The notes under the pieces were generated by a model. That model was given only the letters and a program-made list of their open reading frames with translations. It made no database searches and was not told the DNA's origin. A stretch of DNA of 35,400 bases. Source: Pseudomonas fluorescens (GTDB lineage Bacteria; Pseudomonadota; Gammaproteobacteria; Pseudomonadales; Pseudomonadaceae). This document shows positions 7,051 to 15,169 of the stretch, piece after piece. Position 1 is the first letter of the stretch; each line of letters begins with the position of its first letter. The stretch lies in NCBI RefSeq assembly GCF_000967965.1, contig NZ_LACC01000052.1, positions 1 to 35,400 on the forward strand, written 5' to 3'. Both the position numbers and the translations under genes were made by a program.

Positions 7051-8700
7051 ATGCTTAAGATTAAAGCCGTGCGCCCCGAATGGGTGACACTGATTGCCAG
7101 CGCATTTTTGTTGTTTGGCTTCAATTTTGTACTCTGGCAACACCTGTTCGAAATCACCGCATCCGACGGCAAGGGCATCGTCATGCGCGTGGCCTTTGGG
7201 GTGATGATTTTCGCGGCCTTCAACATTGTGCTGACCCTGCTGGCCTTCCGGCCGGTGCTCAAGCCGGTCCTGACCCTGCTGTTCATGACTAGCGCGGGCG
7301 TGGCGTATTTCATGAGCCAGTATGGTGTCCTGATCGACACCGGCATGTTGCGTAACTTCGCTGAAACCAACGCTACGGAAGTGCGCGACTTACTGTCACC
7401 TAAGTTGTTTGTTTATATTGTGCTGCTCGGCGTATTGCCGTCATGGCTGTTGTGGAAAACTCCAATTAGTTATCGTCGCTGGCATCGTGAGTTGCTCAGT
7501 AAAGCCCTAGTGACTTTTGCTTCGGCGGCAGTCATTGGTGGTGTCGCACTGGTTAACTATCAAGGCCTGTCTTCGCTGTTTCGCAATCACCACGAGTTGC
7601 GCCTGATGGTGGTGCCAAGCAACTACATTGGTGCCACGTCTGGTTTCTTGCGCGAGAAAGTAGCGACGGCCCGGCAGCCCTTTGTCAAGATCGGTGAAGA
7701 TGCCCAGCGCAATCCGGCCTGGCAAACTCACGGACGCAAATCCCTGACGGTGCTTGTGGTGGGTGAAAGTGCCCGGGCGGAGAACTTCGGCATCCTTGGC
7801 TATAGCCGCGACACCACTCCGAAACTGAGTAAGGAAGATGGCCTGATCGCTTTCACCGATGTGCATTCCTGCGGTACTGAAACCGCCGTATCGGTGCCTT
7901 GCATGTTCTCCAATATGGGGCGCAAGGACTACAACGCCAGCAAGGCAAAGAACGAAGAAGGCCTGCTGGACGTGCTCAAGCATGCGGGTATCGACGTGAT
8001 CTGGCGTGACAACCAGTCAGGCTGCAAAGGTACCTGCGATCGCGTCACCATTCAGGACGTCAGCAACCTGAAAGATCCGGCGCTGTGCAACAACAGCGAA
8101 TGCCGCGACGAAATCCTGTTGCAAGGCCTGCAACATTTCATCGATACCCTGGACAAGGACACTGTACTGGTATTGCACCAGATGGGCAGCCACGGTCCGG
8201 AGTACTTCAAGCGTTACCCGAAAGAATTCGAGCGCTTCACCCCGGTTTGCGAAAGTAATGCCCTGAACAATTGCAGTCGCGAAAGTATCGTCAATGGCTA
8301 CGACAACACCCTGGTCTATACCGACCATGTGCTGTCGACCTTGATCGATCTGCTGCGCAGTAACCAGGGCAAAGTGGACACCGCGATGCTGTATCTGTCG
8401 GACCACGGCGAGTCCCTGGGTGAATACAACTTGTTCCTCCACGGCACGCCTTACATGCTGGCACCCGAGCAGCAAAAGCATGTAGCCATGTTTGCCTGGT
8501 TCTCCGACAGCTATAAAAAGTCGTTTGCGGTAGATACCCACTGCCTGCAACAGAGTCGTGAAAAACCCCTGAGCCAGGACAACCTGTTCCATTCGATGCT
8601 TGGGCTGCTGGAGGTCAGCAGCAAGGTGTACAACCAGGATCTGGACATGTTTGCCGGATGTCGTGGTCCAGTGGCCGACGGCGTGTTGGCCAAGGATTGA
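7051..8700 (+). CDS. eptA: Lipid A phosphoethanolamine transferase (EptA/MCR family)
   Basis: 549 residues: five hydrophobic helices in the first ~170 residues, then a periplasmic sulfatase-fold domain. It transfers phosphoethanolamine from phosphatidylethanolamine to lipid A phosphates at the inner membrane, reducing surface charge. Active-site motifs are complete: VVGESARAENF (metal Glu239), SCGTETAVSVPCMFS with Thr278 as the phosphorylated nucleophile between Cys274 and Cys284 (predicted disulfide), SDHGESLGE (Asp451, His452) and LFLHG (His464). HQMGSHGPEYFKRYP is the family substrate loop. It shows the layout of chromosomal EptA; nothing suggests recent mobilisation as with mcr. A candidate ColR box lies upstream. 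The methyltransferase follows 72 bases later. Confidence 0.93.
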   Translation: MLKIKAVRPEWVTLIASAFLLFGFNFVLWQHLFEITASDGKGIVMRVAFGVMIFAAFNIVLTLLAFRPVLKPVLTLLFMTSAGVAYFMSQYGVLIDTGMLRNFAETNATEVRDLLSPKLFVYIVLLGVLPSWLLWKTPISYRRWHRELLSKALVTFASAAVIGGVALVNYQGLSSLFRNHHELRLMVVPSNYIGATSGFLREKVATARQPFVKIGEDAQRNPAWQTHGRKSLTVLVVGESARAENFGILGYSRDTTPKLSKEDGLIAFTDVHSCGTETAVSVPCMFSNMGRKDYNASKAKNEEGLLDVLKHAGIDVIWRDNQSGCKGTCDRVTIQDVSNLKDPALCNNSECRDEILLQGLQHFIDTLDKDTVLVLHQMGSHGPEYFKRYPKEFERFTPVCESNALNNCSRESIVNGYDNTLVYTDHVLSTLIDLLRSNQGKVDTAMLYLSDHGESLGEYNLFLHGTPYMLAPEQQKHVAMFAWFSDSYKKSFAVDTHCLQQSREKPLSQDNLFHSMLGLLEVSSKVYNQDLDMFAGCRGPVADGVLAKD

Positions 8701-8721
8701 GTGCTCCGATTCTGTTTCACG

Positions 8722-8733
8722 CGGCGGCCGCCG
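8722..8733. repeat. GC palindrome between eptA and the methyltransferase gene
   Basis: Perfect 12-bp palindrome CGGCGGCCGCCG, 22 bases after the eptA stop. No T-run follows. It may weaken readthrough, or mean nothing. Confidence 0.3.
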
Positions 8734-8772
8734 ACCTGCGGCCTGTAGAACTTTTATCAAGAGCCATTGCAC

Positions 8773-9435
8773 ATGTCTGCTCAGCCTCCAACCGCCATCG
8801 AGCTTGAGATCGCCCGGCGCTACGACCAGGAGCACGCGCGCGTCTGCCTTCAGCCGCAAGCGCCGGGTCTGGGCGGGCGTCTGGCGCTCTGGCGTGAGGA
8901 GCGTCTGGTGCGCAATGCACTCAAGGTCGCTGGCGAGCCTGGTCTGATCCTTGATGTGGCTTGTGGTGTGGGGCGTTTCTGGCCAGTGCTGGCCGAGCAC
9001 GCGAATCGGGTGATCCTTGCGACGGATCCGTCCCAGGACATCCTCGATCATGCCCGCACACATCACCCGCAGAGTCTGTTGAAGCGGGTCAAGACCTTTC
9101 AGAGTTCCGCGTTCTCGATTGGCTTGTCGGAGAACGCGGTTGACTGCATTTTTTGCATGCAACTGTTTCAGCTCCTCCATAACCCGGAACATCGTCTGGC
9201 GATGCTGGGTGAGTTTTACCGAGTCAGTCGCGATACGGTGATTGTCGCGGTGCGCCATGACGGACTTTTCAAGGGCGCACATTCAGGTGGGGAGGGCGTT
9301 CCGGCCCGGCCATTACCGAGCAAGGCCGAGGTAGAAAGCGAGTTCAGGCAGGCGGGTTTCCGTTTGCTCAGCCATCAGGATTTTTTCCCTGGTTGCGCGC
9401 GGATGCGGGTCTATGTGCTGGGTAAGACCAGCTAG
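8773..9435 (+). CDS. Class I SAM-dependent methyltransferase
   Basis: 220 residues with a Rossmann-type methyltransferase core: motif I LILDVACGVGRFWPVLAEHA (about 57-76), an acidic strand-2 end (VILATDPSQDIL), motif II-like NAVDCIFCMQLFQLL and a late EVESEFRQAGFRLL segment. The substrate is unknown. Similar proteins sit beside lipid or envelope genes in Pseudomonas; the neighbour is eptA, 72 bases upstream on the same strand, so co-transcription and an envelope role are possible but unproven. The ATG at 8773 is preferred over the TTG two codons earlier. Only a weak AAGAG precedes it. Confidence 0.8.
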   Translation: MSAQPPTAIELEIARRYDQEHARVCLQPQAPGLGGRLALWREERLVRNALKVAGEPGLILDVACGVGRFWPVLAEHANRVILATDPSQDILDHARTHHPQSLLKRVKTFQSSAFSIGLSENAVDCIFCMQLFQLLHNPEHRLAMLGEFYRVSRDTVIVAVRHDGLFKGAHSGGEGVPARPLPSKAEVESEFRQAGFRLLSHQDFFPGCARMRVYVLGKTS

Positions 9436-9558
9436 CCCGACTTTGTCGGACTATTCTGTATGTCACGCAGTAATTTTCGCTAACGCTCTTGTTCAGTGGA
9501 TGCGCGGAAATCGCCGGGGGCGATATATACTGCGCGCCATTCTTCAAGGGAGAGCCGT

Positions 9559-10692
9559 GTGGCCATCGATATTCACTGGATTCGCGACAACGATAGCCTC
9601 GGACGGTTGTGCACCGAGTGGCAACAGTTGCCATTCGTTGCCCTCGATACCGAATTCATGCGGGTCGACACCTTCTATCCGATCGCCGGCCTGCTGCAAA
9701 TCGGTGTTGGCGTTCGCGCCTATCTGATCGACCCGCTGACCATCGACAACTGGCAGCCATTGGCCGCGTTGCTGGAAAACCCGGCGGTGCTCAAAGTTGT
9801 CCACGCGTGCAGCGAAGACCTCGAAGTCCTGCTACGCCTGACCGGCAGCCTGCCGGCGCCACTGTTCGATACGCAATTGGCTGCCGCTTACCTGAACCTC
9901 GGTTTTTCCATGGGTTATTCGCGGCTGGTGCAGGAAGTGCTCGGCATCGACCTGCCCAAGGGTGAAACCCGTTCCGACTGGCTGCAACGTCCGCTTTCCG
10001 AAACCCAGATCAGCTATGCCGCCGAAGATGCCGTGCATTTGGCTGAAGTCTTCGTAAAGCTGCGTCCAAAGCTGTCTGACGACAAATACGTCTGGGTCCT
10101 GGAAGACGGCGCCGAACTGGTGGCCAACCTGCGCCGCGAGATCGACCCGTACGAGGTCTATCGCGATGCCAAGCTGGCCTGGAAGCTGTCCCGCGCTCAA
10201 CTCGCCGTTTTGCGTGAGCTCTGCGCCTGGCGTGAAAAGGAAGCCCGGGTCCGCGACCTGCCGCGCAACCGGATTATCCGCGAGCATTCGTTGTGGCCGC
10301 TGGCGCGTACGCAACCGGATAACCTCGGCGCCCTGGCGAAAATCGAAGACATGCACCCGCGTACCGTGCGTCAGGACGGCGAGTTTCTGCTTGATCTGAT
10401 CAAGCGCTCTGGCAGTGTGTCGCCTGATCAATGGCCACCAGCCGTGCCGGAGCCGTTGCCGGTGGATGCCGCTGTGCTGCTCAAACAAATGAAGGCCATA
10501 GGCCAGGCCGAAGCCGAACGCCTGAACATCGCGCCGGAACTGATGCTGCGCAAGAAAACCCTGGAAGCGCTGCTCAAGAGCGGCTTCCCCAATGGTCCCT
10601 ACCAATTGCCTGATTCGCTGCGTGGCTGGCGCCGCGAATTGATGGGCCAGGCGCTGCTCGACAGCCTGGCCACCGCCGGAGAACAGCCTTGA
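9559..10692 (+). CDS. rnd: Ribonuclease D
   Basis: 377 residues. RNase D is a 3'-5' exoribonuclease in tRNA 3'-end maturation. The DEDD exonuclease motifs are visible: FVALDTEFMR (Asp30, Glu32), VVHACSEDLEVLLRL (Exo II Asp) and ISYAAEDAVHLAEVF (Exo III Tyr and Asp). An HRDC domain follows (SRAQLAVLRELCAWREKEAR, about residue 215 on). I chose GTG at 9559 because a strong AAGGGAGAG ribosome binding site ends 4 bases before it and homologues begin near AIDIHWIRD. The stop codon overlaps the TTG start of ycgL (TTGA), implying translational coupling. Confidence 0.93.
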   Translation: MAIDIHWIRDNDSLGRLCTEWQQLPFVALDTEFMRVDTFYPIAGLLQIGVGVRAYLIDPLTIDNWQPLAALLENPAVLKVVHACSEDLEVLLRLTGSLPAPLFDTQLAAAYLNLGFSMGYSRLVQEVLGIDLPKGETRSDWLQRPLSETQISYAAEDAVHLAEVFVKLRPKLSDDKYVWVLEDGAELVANLRREIDPYEVYRDAKLAWKLSRAQLAVLRELCAWREKEARVRDLPRNRIIREHSLWPLARTQPDNLGALAKIEDMHPRTVRQDGEFLLDLIKRSGSVSPDQWPPAVPEPLPVDAAVLLKQMKAIGQAEAERLNIAPELMLRKKTLEALLKSGFPNGPYQLPDSLRGWRRELMGQALLDSLATAGEQP

Positions 10693-10982
10693 AACGTATT
10701 TGTTCCATCTACCGCAGCTCGAAGAGAAACGAAATGTACCTGTATGTGCTCAAGAGCGATGCTCTGGAGCGCGTGCCGGATCCCCTGATGGCAGCTTTCG
10801 GCAAGGCCATCCACGCGTTCGACCTGGTGCTGAGCCCCGAGCGCAAACTGTCGCGCGAGGACATCACGGTCGTGCTGGAAAACCTCGAAAAACAGGGTTA
10901 TCACCTGCAAATGCCGCCTGCCGAAGACGAGTACATCGAGCACCTGCCGGAAGAATTGTTGCGTCGTAACGATCCGATGTGA
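10689..10982 (+). CDS. ycgL: YcgL domain protein
   Basis: 97 residues, matching the YcgL family in length and landmarks: MKRICSIYRSSKRNEMYLYV at the start, FDLVLSPERKL in the middle and the C-terminal GYHLQMPPAEDEYIEHLPEE. The family is a small alpha/beta protein of unknown biochemical function, widely found next to rnd in gamma-proteobacteria. The start is TTG, overlapping the rnd stop codon as TTGA, so it is probably translated by reinitiation. A later in-frame ATG at 10734 would lose conserved N-terminal residues and is rejected. Confidence 0.9.
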   Translation: MKRICSIYRSSKRNEMYLYVLKSDALERVPDPLMAAFGKAIHAFDLVLSPERKLSREDITVVLENLEKQGYHLQMPPAEDEYIEHLPEELLRRNDPM

Positions 10983-11045
10983 GCGGCAGACAGGCTCTGT
11001 TCAGAGTGGTTATGAAACACTGATTGATTTTAGCGATGGCAGCAT

Positions 11046-11066
11046 CGACGGAGCACTGCTCCGTCG
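11046..11066 (+). promoter_or_regulatory. Hairpin between ycgL and the dehydrogenase gene
   Basis: Stem CGACGGAGCA / TGCTCCGTCG with one central base, a 10-bp near-perfect palindrome 36 bases ahead of the next ATG. A short CGTTTTTG occurs 24 bases later, too far for a standard terminator. It may be an attenuating leader structure or a weak ycgL terminator. Confidence 0.4.
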
Positions 11067-11101
11067 GCGGCCGTCTGCACCGTTTTTGAAAGGTTTGAAG
11101 C

Positions 11102-12034
11102 ATGCGCGTCCTGATTGCTGAACACGACCACCCCGTGTACGCCCAACTGTTGCGCGAGGCGGCACCGGACCTGGAGGTGCTGACCAGCGGTGATTCCGCT
11201 GAACTGGCCAGTCAGGCCGCCGATTGCCCGGTGTGGCTCGGCCAGCCTGATTTGCTGGCGACCCTGTTGCGTCAGGGCCATCAACCGCAATGGCTGCAAT
11301 CGACCTGGGCCGGCATCACGCCGCTGCTGGCCGATGGCTTGCCCCGGCACTATCGACTGACCCGTGCAGTCGGAATCTTTGGCCAGGTCATGGCCGAGTA
11401 CGTGCTCACGTACATGCTCGGTCACGAACGTGAAGTGCTGGCGCGACTGGTCAGCCAGGTCGAGCGCAAATGGGACAGTCGCCATGGCCAGAGCTTGGCG
11501 GGGCGCAAGGTGTTGATCGTCGGCACCGGTGATATCGGTCAAAGTGTCGCGCAGTTCCTCGTACCGTTCGGCGTCGAGTTGTATGGCATTGCCAGCACGG
11601 CACGGGAGCAGGCACCGTTTATCGAGGTCGGTTCACTGGCGGATCTGCCGCGGCTGGTCGGTGAAGTCGATTACGTGGTCAATCTGCTGCCGAACACCGT
11701 GGAAACCCACGATATCTACGACGCGACGCTGTTCAAGCAATTCAAGCCGACCGGGTTGTTCATCAACGCCGGGCGCGGTGTGGCGGTGGTCGATGCGGAT
11801 CTGGTGGAAGCCTTGAAGGAAGGGCATCTGGCGGGCGCAGTGATCGACGTGTGCCGTCAGGAACCCTTGCCCCAGCGTCATCCATTCTGGACGGCCTGGG
11901 GCCTGCTGCTGACCGGCCACAGCTCGGCACCTACTTCGCCTTCGATGATGGTGAAACTGTTTGTCGAGAACCTGCGGGCGTATCAGGCGGGAGAGGCGTT
12001 ACGCGGGGAAGTGGATTTCGATCGCGGGTATTAA
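11102..12034 (+). CDS. D-2-hydroxyacid dehydrogenase (2-ketoacid reductase family)
   Basis: 310 residues with the D-isomer-specific 2-hydroxyacid dehydrogenase fold. The NAD(P) motif is VGTGDIGQSVAQFL (Gly141-Gly146). The catalytic set is present: Arg225 in INAGRGVAVVD, Glu254 in DVCRQEPLP and His273 in LLTGHSSAP. Short N-terminal domain and overall length fit the GhrA-like branch that reduces glyoxylate, hydroxypyruvate or other 2-ketoacids in the cytoplasm; substrate cannot be fixed from sequence. Ribosome binding site AAAGG lies about 10 bases before the ATG. It ends in a gap holding a REP-like palindrome and converges on the nitroreductase. Confidence 0.88.
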   Translation: MRVLIAEHDHPVYAQLLREAAPDLEVLTSGDSAELASQAADCPVWLGQPDLLATLLRQGHQPQWLQSTWAGITPLLADGLPRHYRLTRAVGIFGQVMAEYVLTYMLGHEREVLARLVSQVERKWDSRHGQSLAGRKVLIVGTGDIGQSVAQFLVPFGVELYGIASTAREQAPFIEVGSLADLPRLVGEVDYVVNLLPNTVETHDIYDATLFKQFKPTGLFINAGRGVAVVDADLVEALKEGHLAGAVIDVCRQEPLPQRHPFWTAWGLLLTGHSSAPTSPSMMVKLFVENLRAYQAGEALRGEVDFDRGY

Positions 12035-12051
12035 ATCCAATGCGGTCAAAG

Positions 12052-12094
12052 TGTGGGAGCGAGCAAGTCGAAACGTCGCACCGCCGCTCCCACA
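12052..12094. repeat. REP-like palindrome, divergent single element
   Basis: TGTGGGAGC at 12052-12060 pairs with GCTCCCACA at 12086-12094, enclosing an inner region (CAAGTCGAAACGTCGCACC) unlike the CTTGCTCG loop of the other elements in this window. It is one palindrome in a convergent gap rather than an inverted REP pair. Confidence 0.7.
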
Positions 12095-12112
12095 TTGGTT
12101 TTACGGTGGGAC

Positions 12113-12706
12113 TTAGAGGGTGAAGTCACCTTCAGCCGCCAGCTCGCTCAATGGACGACGCGGGCTTGGTTCTTCACGGGCTTGCAGGTAATCCGCCAGA
12201 CTGGCCTTGTCCCCCAGCTTGCCCACCGCGAGGGCGGCGTGCAGGGCGTAGCCTTCAGGAATGTTCAGCTCCTTGCGGGTCAGTTCCTGGTCGAAGCCGG
12301 CCATGCCGTGGGTGTGCCAGCCGCTCAGGCTCGCTTGCAAGGCCAGGTGACCCCAGGCGGAACCGGTGTCGAAGGTGTGCCACAGGGCCGGGGTTTCTTC
12401 GGTGGCGCCAGGCGTGGTGAAGGTGGTTTTCGAAATCACGATCACCAGGGCCGAAGCATGTTGTGCCCAGCTGCGGTTGAATTCGTTCAGCAGGCCCAGG
12501 TAACGCTCCCAGTTTGGCGTGTCGCGACGTGCGTAAAGGAAACGCCAAGGTTGCGAGTTGTAGGCCGAGGGTGCCCAGCGGGCGGCTTCGAAGAAGCTCA
12601 GCAGGGTTTCCTCTGGAATCGTTTCGCCAGTGAAGGCGCGGGGCGACCAGCGATCGGTGAACTGAGGGTGAATGGCGTAATCGGCAACGCGTGGGTTGGC
12701 ACTCAT
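12113..12706 (-). CDS. Nitroreductase-family flavoprotein
   Basis: 197 residues. The N-terminal RWSPRAF and the segment ARWAPSAYNSQPWRF (about 42-56) form the FMN-phosphate and dimer-interface motif of the nitroreductase superfamily; HGMAGFDQELTRKEL and ALAVGKLGD match the C-terminal part. These enzymes use NAD(P)H to reduce quinones, nitro compounds or similar acceptors; the physiological substrate is unknown. I chose the ATG at 12706, with AAGGA placed well upstream, rather than an in-frame upstream start at 12742. It is divergent from ycgN across 164 bases that must contain both promoters. Confidence 0.88.
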   Translation of the reverse strand: MSANPRVADYAIHPQFTDRWSPRAFTGETIPEETLLSFFEAARWAPSAYNSQPWRFLYARRDTPNWERYLGLLNEFNRSWAQHASALVIVISKTTFTTPGATEETPALWHTFDTGSAWGHLALQASLSGWHTHGMAGFDQELTRKELNIPEGYALHAALAVGKLGDKASLADYLQAREEPSPRRPLSELAAEGDFTL

Positions 12707-12870
12707 CAAGAGATTCCTTGCTACGTTTGAAAGTGGGGGCAACGCAAAACCCTACTTGGCAGCGCAAAAACTGACAAGCCCGTTCTACCGACAGTCGCCA
12801 ATGCTTGGCCCAAGGGGCTTCGGGCACTAGACTGGCGGCCTTTTCACCACCTGATGTCGATACTCGAACC

Positions 12871-13320
12871 ATGGCCGCCAAAGTAGAACCGTTCTGGATA
12901 CGCAAGACCCTCGATCAACTCGATCAGGAGGAATGGGAGTCGCTGTGCGACGGCTGTGGATTGTGCTGCCTGCAAAAGCTTGAAGACGAAGACGACAACA
13001 GCGTCTATTACACGCGCATCGCCTGCAAACTGCTGGACCTGAAAACCTGCCAGTGCAAGGACTATTCCAACCGTCGTGACTCCGTGCCGGACTGTATCCA
13101 GCTCACACCGGGCAAGGCCGACGAGTTCAAATGGCTGCCACCGACCTGCGGCTATCGCCTGGTCAGCGAAGGCAAGGATCTGCCGTTGTGGCACCACCTG
13201 GTGTGCGGTGATCGCGATGCTGTTCATCACGAGCGGATTTCCCAGTCCGGGCGCATGCTCGCCGAAGGCAGCGTGCCGGAAGATGACTGGGAAGATCACC
13301 TGATTTTCCGCGCAGGCTGA
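12871..13320 (+). CDS. YcgN family cysteine-cluster protein (UPF0260)
   Basis: 149 residues. The cysteine-rich pattern of the YcgN/YkgJ family is plain: SLCDGCGLCCLQK near residues 25-36 (Cys26, 29, 32, 33), then Cys52, Cys60, Cys62 and Cys75, and a later PPTCGYRL. Such clusters suggest a bound zinc ion or Fe-S centre, but no enzymatic activity is assigned to the family. The N-terminal FWIRKTLDQLDQEEWESLC is typical. Homologues in Pseudomonas lie near rnd and ycgL, as here, which supports orthology. The following gene begins 34 bases after the stop on the same strand. Confidence 0.88.
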   Translation: MAAKVEPFWIRKTLDQLDQEEWESLCDGCGLCCLQKLEDEDDNSVYYTRIACKLLDLKTCQCKDYSNRRDSVPDCIQLTPGKADEFKWLPPTCGYRLVSEGKDLPLWHHLVCGDRDAVHHERISQSGRMLAEGSVPEDDWEDHLIFRAG

Positions 13321-13354
13321 TTGCCAACGTTCAACGTTTCACGAAGGAGTGTGT

Positions 13355-14584
13355 ATGGCTGTGGGATGGCGGCAGGCGTGGGTTGTTGGATTACTGGTCG
13401 TGAATTCGCCCGCATGGGCTGCGAACAAGGTCAATCTGGATTACCACGTGCGCCTGTTGCCCCAGAGCGATCAGGCCGAAGTGCGCCTGACGCTTGCCCG
13501 GGGCTCGGCGGTACGCAGCCTGGATTTCGACCTTGGCGACGGCAGTCACTACAGCGATTTCAAGGCTGACGGCCAATGGCAGCTGACCCCCGGCAATGCG
13601 GCGCGTGGTGTCTGGCATCCTGCTGCCGACAAGGCCTGCCTGACCTACCGCGTGAACATCAGCCACGGGCGCAAGAGCGGCAGCTTCGACACGCGCATGA
13701 CGCCACACTGGGCGTTGATGCGCGGCGACGATCTGGTACCGGCTGCCAGACTCGATCAACAGGACGGCATCGAACTGGTTGCACGCCTCGAATTCGAACT
13801 GCCCGGTGGCTGGAACAGCGTTGAAACCGCGTGGCCACGAATCGGCCCGAATAAATTCCGTATCGACAACCCTTCCCGACTGTTCGACCGGCCCACCGGC
13901 TGGATGCTCGCGGGTCAGCTCGGCAGCCGCCGTACTCGTCTGGGCGAGACCGAGGTCACCGTCGCCTCGCCGCTGGGGCAGGGCATGCACCGTATGGATG
14001 TGCTGACGCTACTGACCTTCGTCTGGCCGCAAGTGCAGGCGCTGTATCCGCGACACCCGGGCAAACTGCTGATCGTCGGGGCCAATGACCCAATGTGGCG
14101 CGGCAGCCAGTCGGCGCATGAGTCGATCTACCTCAACAGTCGTCTGCCGTTGGTCAGCGAAAGCGGCACCAGTGCCCTGGTCCGCGAGTTGGCCCAGATG
14201 TTTGGGCGGATCAACGGCACCCAGCGCAGTGACTGGATCAGCGAAGGCTTTGCCGAGTATTACGCCATCGAACTGGTGCGCCGGGCTGGTGGCATGAGTG
14301 ATGAGCGCTACGAGAACCTGCACGCCAAACTGGTCAGGAACAGCCAGAAAGTCACCACGCTGCGTGGTGAACAGATCACTGCGATGCAGGTGGCCAGGGC
14401 GGTGGTGTTGCTGCAGGAACTGGATCGCGAGATTCGCCTGAAAACCCACAACAAGCGGTCGCTGGACGACGTGTTGCGCGGGGCGATGCGGCTGGGGGAT
14501 ATCGATACCCAGGCGTTTGTTCAGCTCAGCGAGAGCGTGATCGGTGGTTCTTCAAAAGTACTGAGTACTGAGTTGATTCAGTGA
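13355..14584 (+). CDS. Secreted M1/M61-like peptidase-fold protein with lost zinc motif
   Basis: 409 residues with a signal peptide ending AWA/ANK near residue 23, so exported. The C-terminal half looks like the gluzincin catalytic domain of M1/M61 peptidases: LVRELAQMFG (277-284), then WISEGFAEYYAIELVRR (294-310) at the spacing of HExxH-(18)-E enzymes. In active enzymes the first motif would be HExxH; here it is R277-E278-L-A-Q281, so both zinc-ligand histidines are missing while the general-base Glu and the downstream SEGFAEYY Glu297 remain. It is probably catalytically dead or acts by another means, perhaps as a binding protein. AAGGAG lies 5 bases before the ATG. It may be co-transcribed with ycgN. 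Family call rests on motif layout only. Confidence 0.72.
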   Translation: MAVGWRQAWVVGLLVVNSPAWAANKVNLDYHVRLLPQSDQAEVRLTLARGSAVRSLDFDLGDGSHYSDFKADGQWQLTPGNAARGVWHPAADKACLTYRVNISHGRKSGSFDTRMTPHWALMRGDDLVPAARLDQQDGIELVARLEFELPGGWNSVETAWPRIGPNKFRIDNPSRLFDRPTGWMLAGQLGSRRTRLGETEVTVASPLGQGMHRMDVLTLLTFVWPQVQALYPRHPGKLLIVGANDPMWRGSQSAHESIYLNSRLPLVSESGTSALVRELAQMFGRINGTQRSDWISEGFAEYYAIELVRRAGGMSDERYENLHAKLVRNSQKVTTLRGEQITAMQVARAVVLLQELDREIRLKTHNKRSLDDVLRGAMRLGDIDTQAFVQLSESVIGGSSKVLSTELIQ

Positions 14585-14590
14585 GTCCGT

Positions 14591-14682
14591 CATCGCGAGC
14601 AAGCTCGCTCCCACAATGATTGGAGGTGAATGCAATTGTTGTGAACGCCACATAACCCTGTGGGAGCGAGCTTGCTCGCGAT
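14591..14682. repeat. REPIN: inverted pair of REP palindromes
   Basis: Two inverted copies of the Pseudomonas REP: one at 14591-14615 (core CGCGAGCAAGCTCGCTCCCA) and its complement at 14659-14682 (core TGGGAGCGAGCTTGCTCGCG), separated by 43 bases. It lies between two convergent genes. REPINs of this type are mobilised in trans by RAYT transposases; none is in the window. Confidence 0.92.
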
Positions 14683-14712
14683 AGGGCCATCAGCCCCACC
14701 GGACGATCCGGA

Positions 14713-15090
14713 TCAAACCCCGGTCTTCGGTGACTTCAACGAATCATTGCCCGTAACCGTCGCGGTTTTGGTCGCCGCCTCGGCATTGGCTTTCATCTGG
14801 CTCAGTTCTTCACCCGCCCGCTGGATTTTCGCCCGCACGTTGTTCATGTCCTGACGGCCTTTCTCCAGCAGGCTTTTCGCCGAGCTGTGGCCGGTAATAC
14901 CACGGGCCAGGGCCACGCCGCCGATGGCCACCTGGATCAGGCCAAAGATCCCGCCACGACGCAGGCCCTTGCCCACCATCACCACACCGCCGGCCAGGGA
15001 GCCGACGCGTTCCCAGCCCTGCACGTTCTGCTCGGAAGGGCTCTGGAACGGGGTGGATTCGATACGCTCGACGCGTTTGAGTTCGCTCAT
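14713..15090 (-). CDS. Small membrane protein, DUF2892 (YgaP transmembrane)-like
   Basis: 125 residues. About residues 26-63 (GWERVGSLAGGVVMVGKGLR, then GIFGLIQVAIGGVALARGITGH) resemble the paired-helix DUF2892 inner-membrane domain. The C-terminal half is polar and likely helical (LLEKGRQDMNNVRAKIQRAG, EELSQMKANAEAATKTA), a possible coiled coil in the cytoplasm. No catalytic site is visible, and function is unknown. It lies 79 bases downstream of the SpoU methylase on the same strand and may be co-transcribed with it. Confidence 0.72.
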   Translation of the reverse strand: MSELKRVERIESTPFQSPSEQNVQGWERVGSLAGGVVMVGKGLRRGGIFGLIQVAIGGVALARGITGHSSAKSLLEKGRQDMNNVRAKIQRAGEELSQMKANAEAATKTATVTGNDSLKSPKTGV

Positions 15091-15169
15091 GGTCTGTCTC
15101 CAGGCTTCAGGGATCGATAGTCAAGCTGACAGCCGGGGCGGGCAGCTCGTTCAATCGGATGTGCGGCGA

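Noticed and set aside
7051..8700. EptA considered as a mobile mcr colistin-resistance gene
   Set aside because: Motifs are shared by the whole EptA family. No insertion sequence or composition shift is visible around it, and the chromosomal context is typical.
8017..9282. Minus-strand open frame of about 421 codons spanning eptA and the methyltransferase gene
   Set aside because: Antisense to two well supported genes; no recognisable product.
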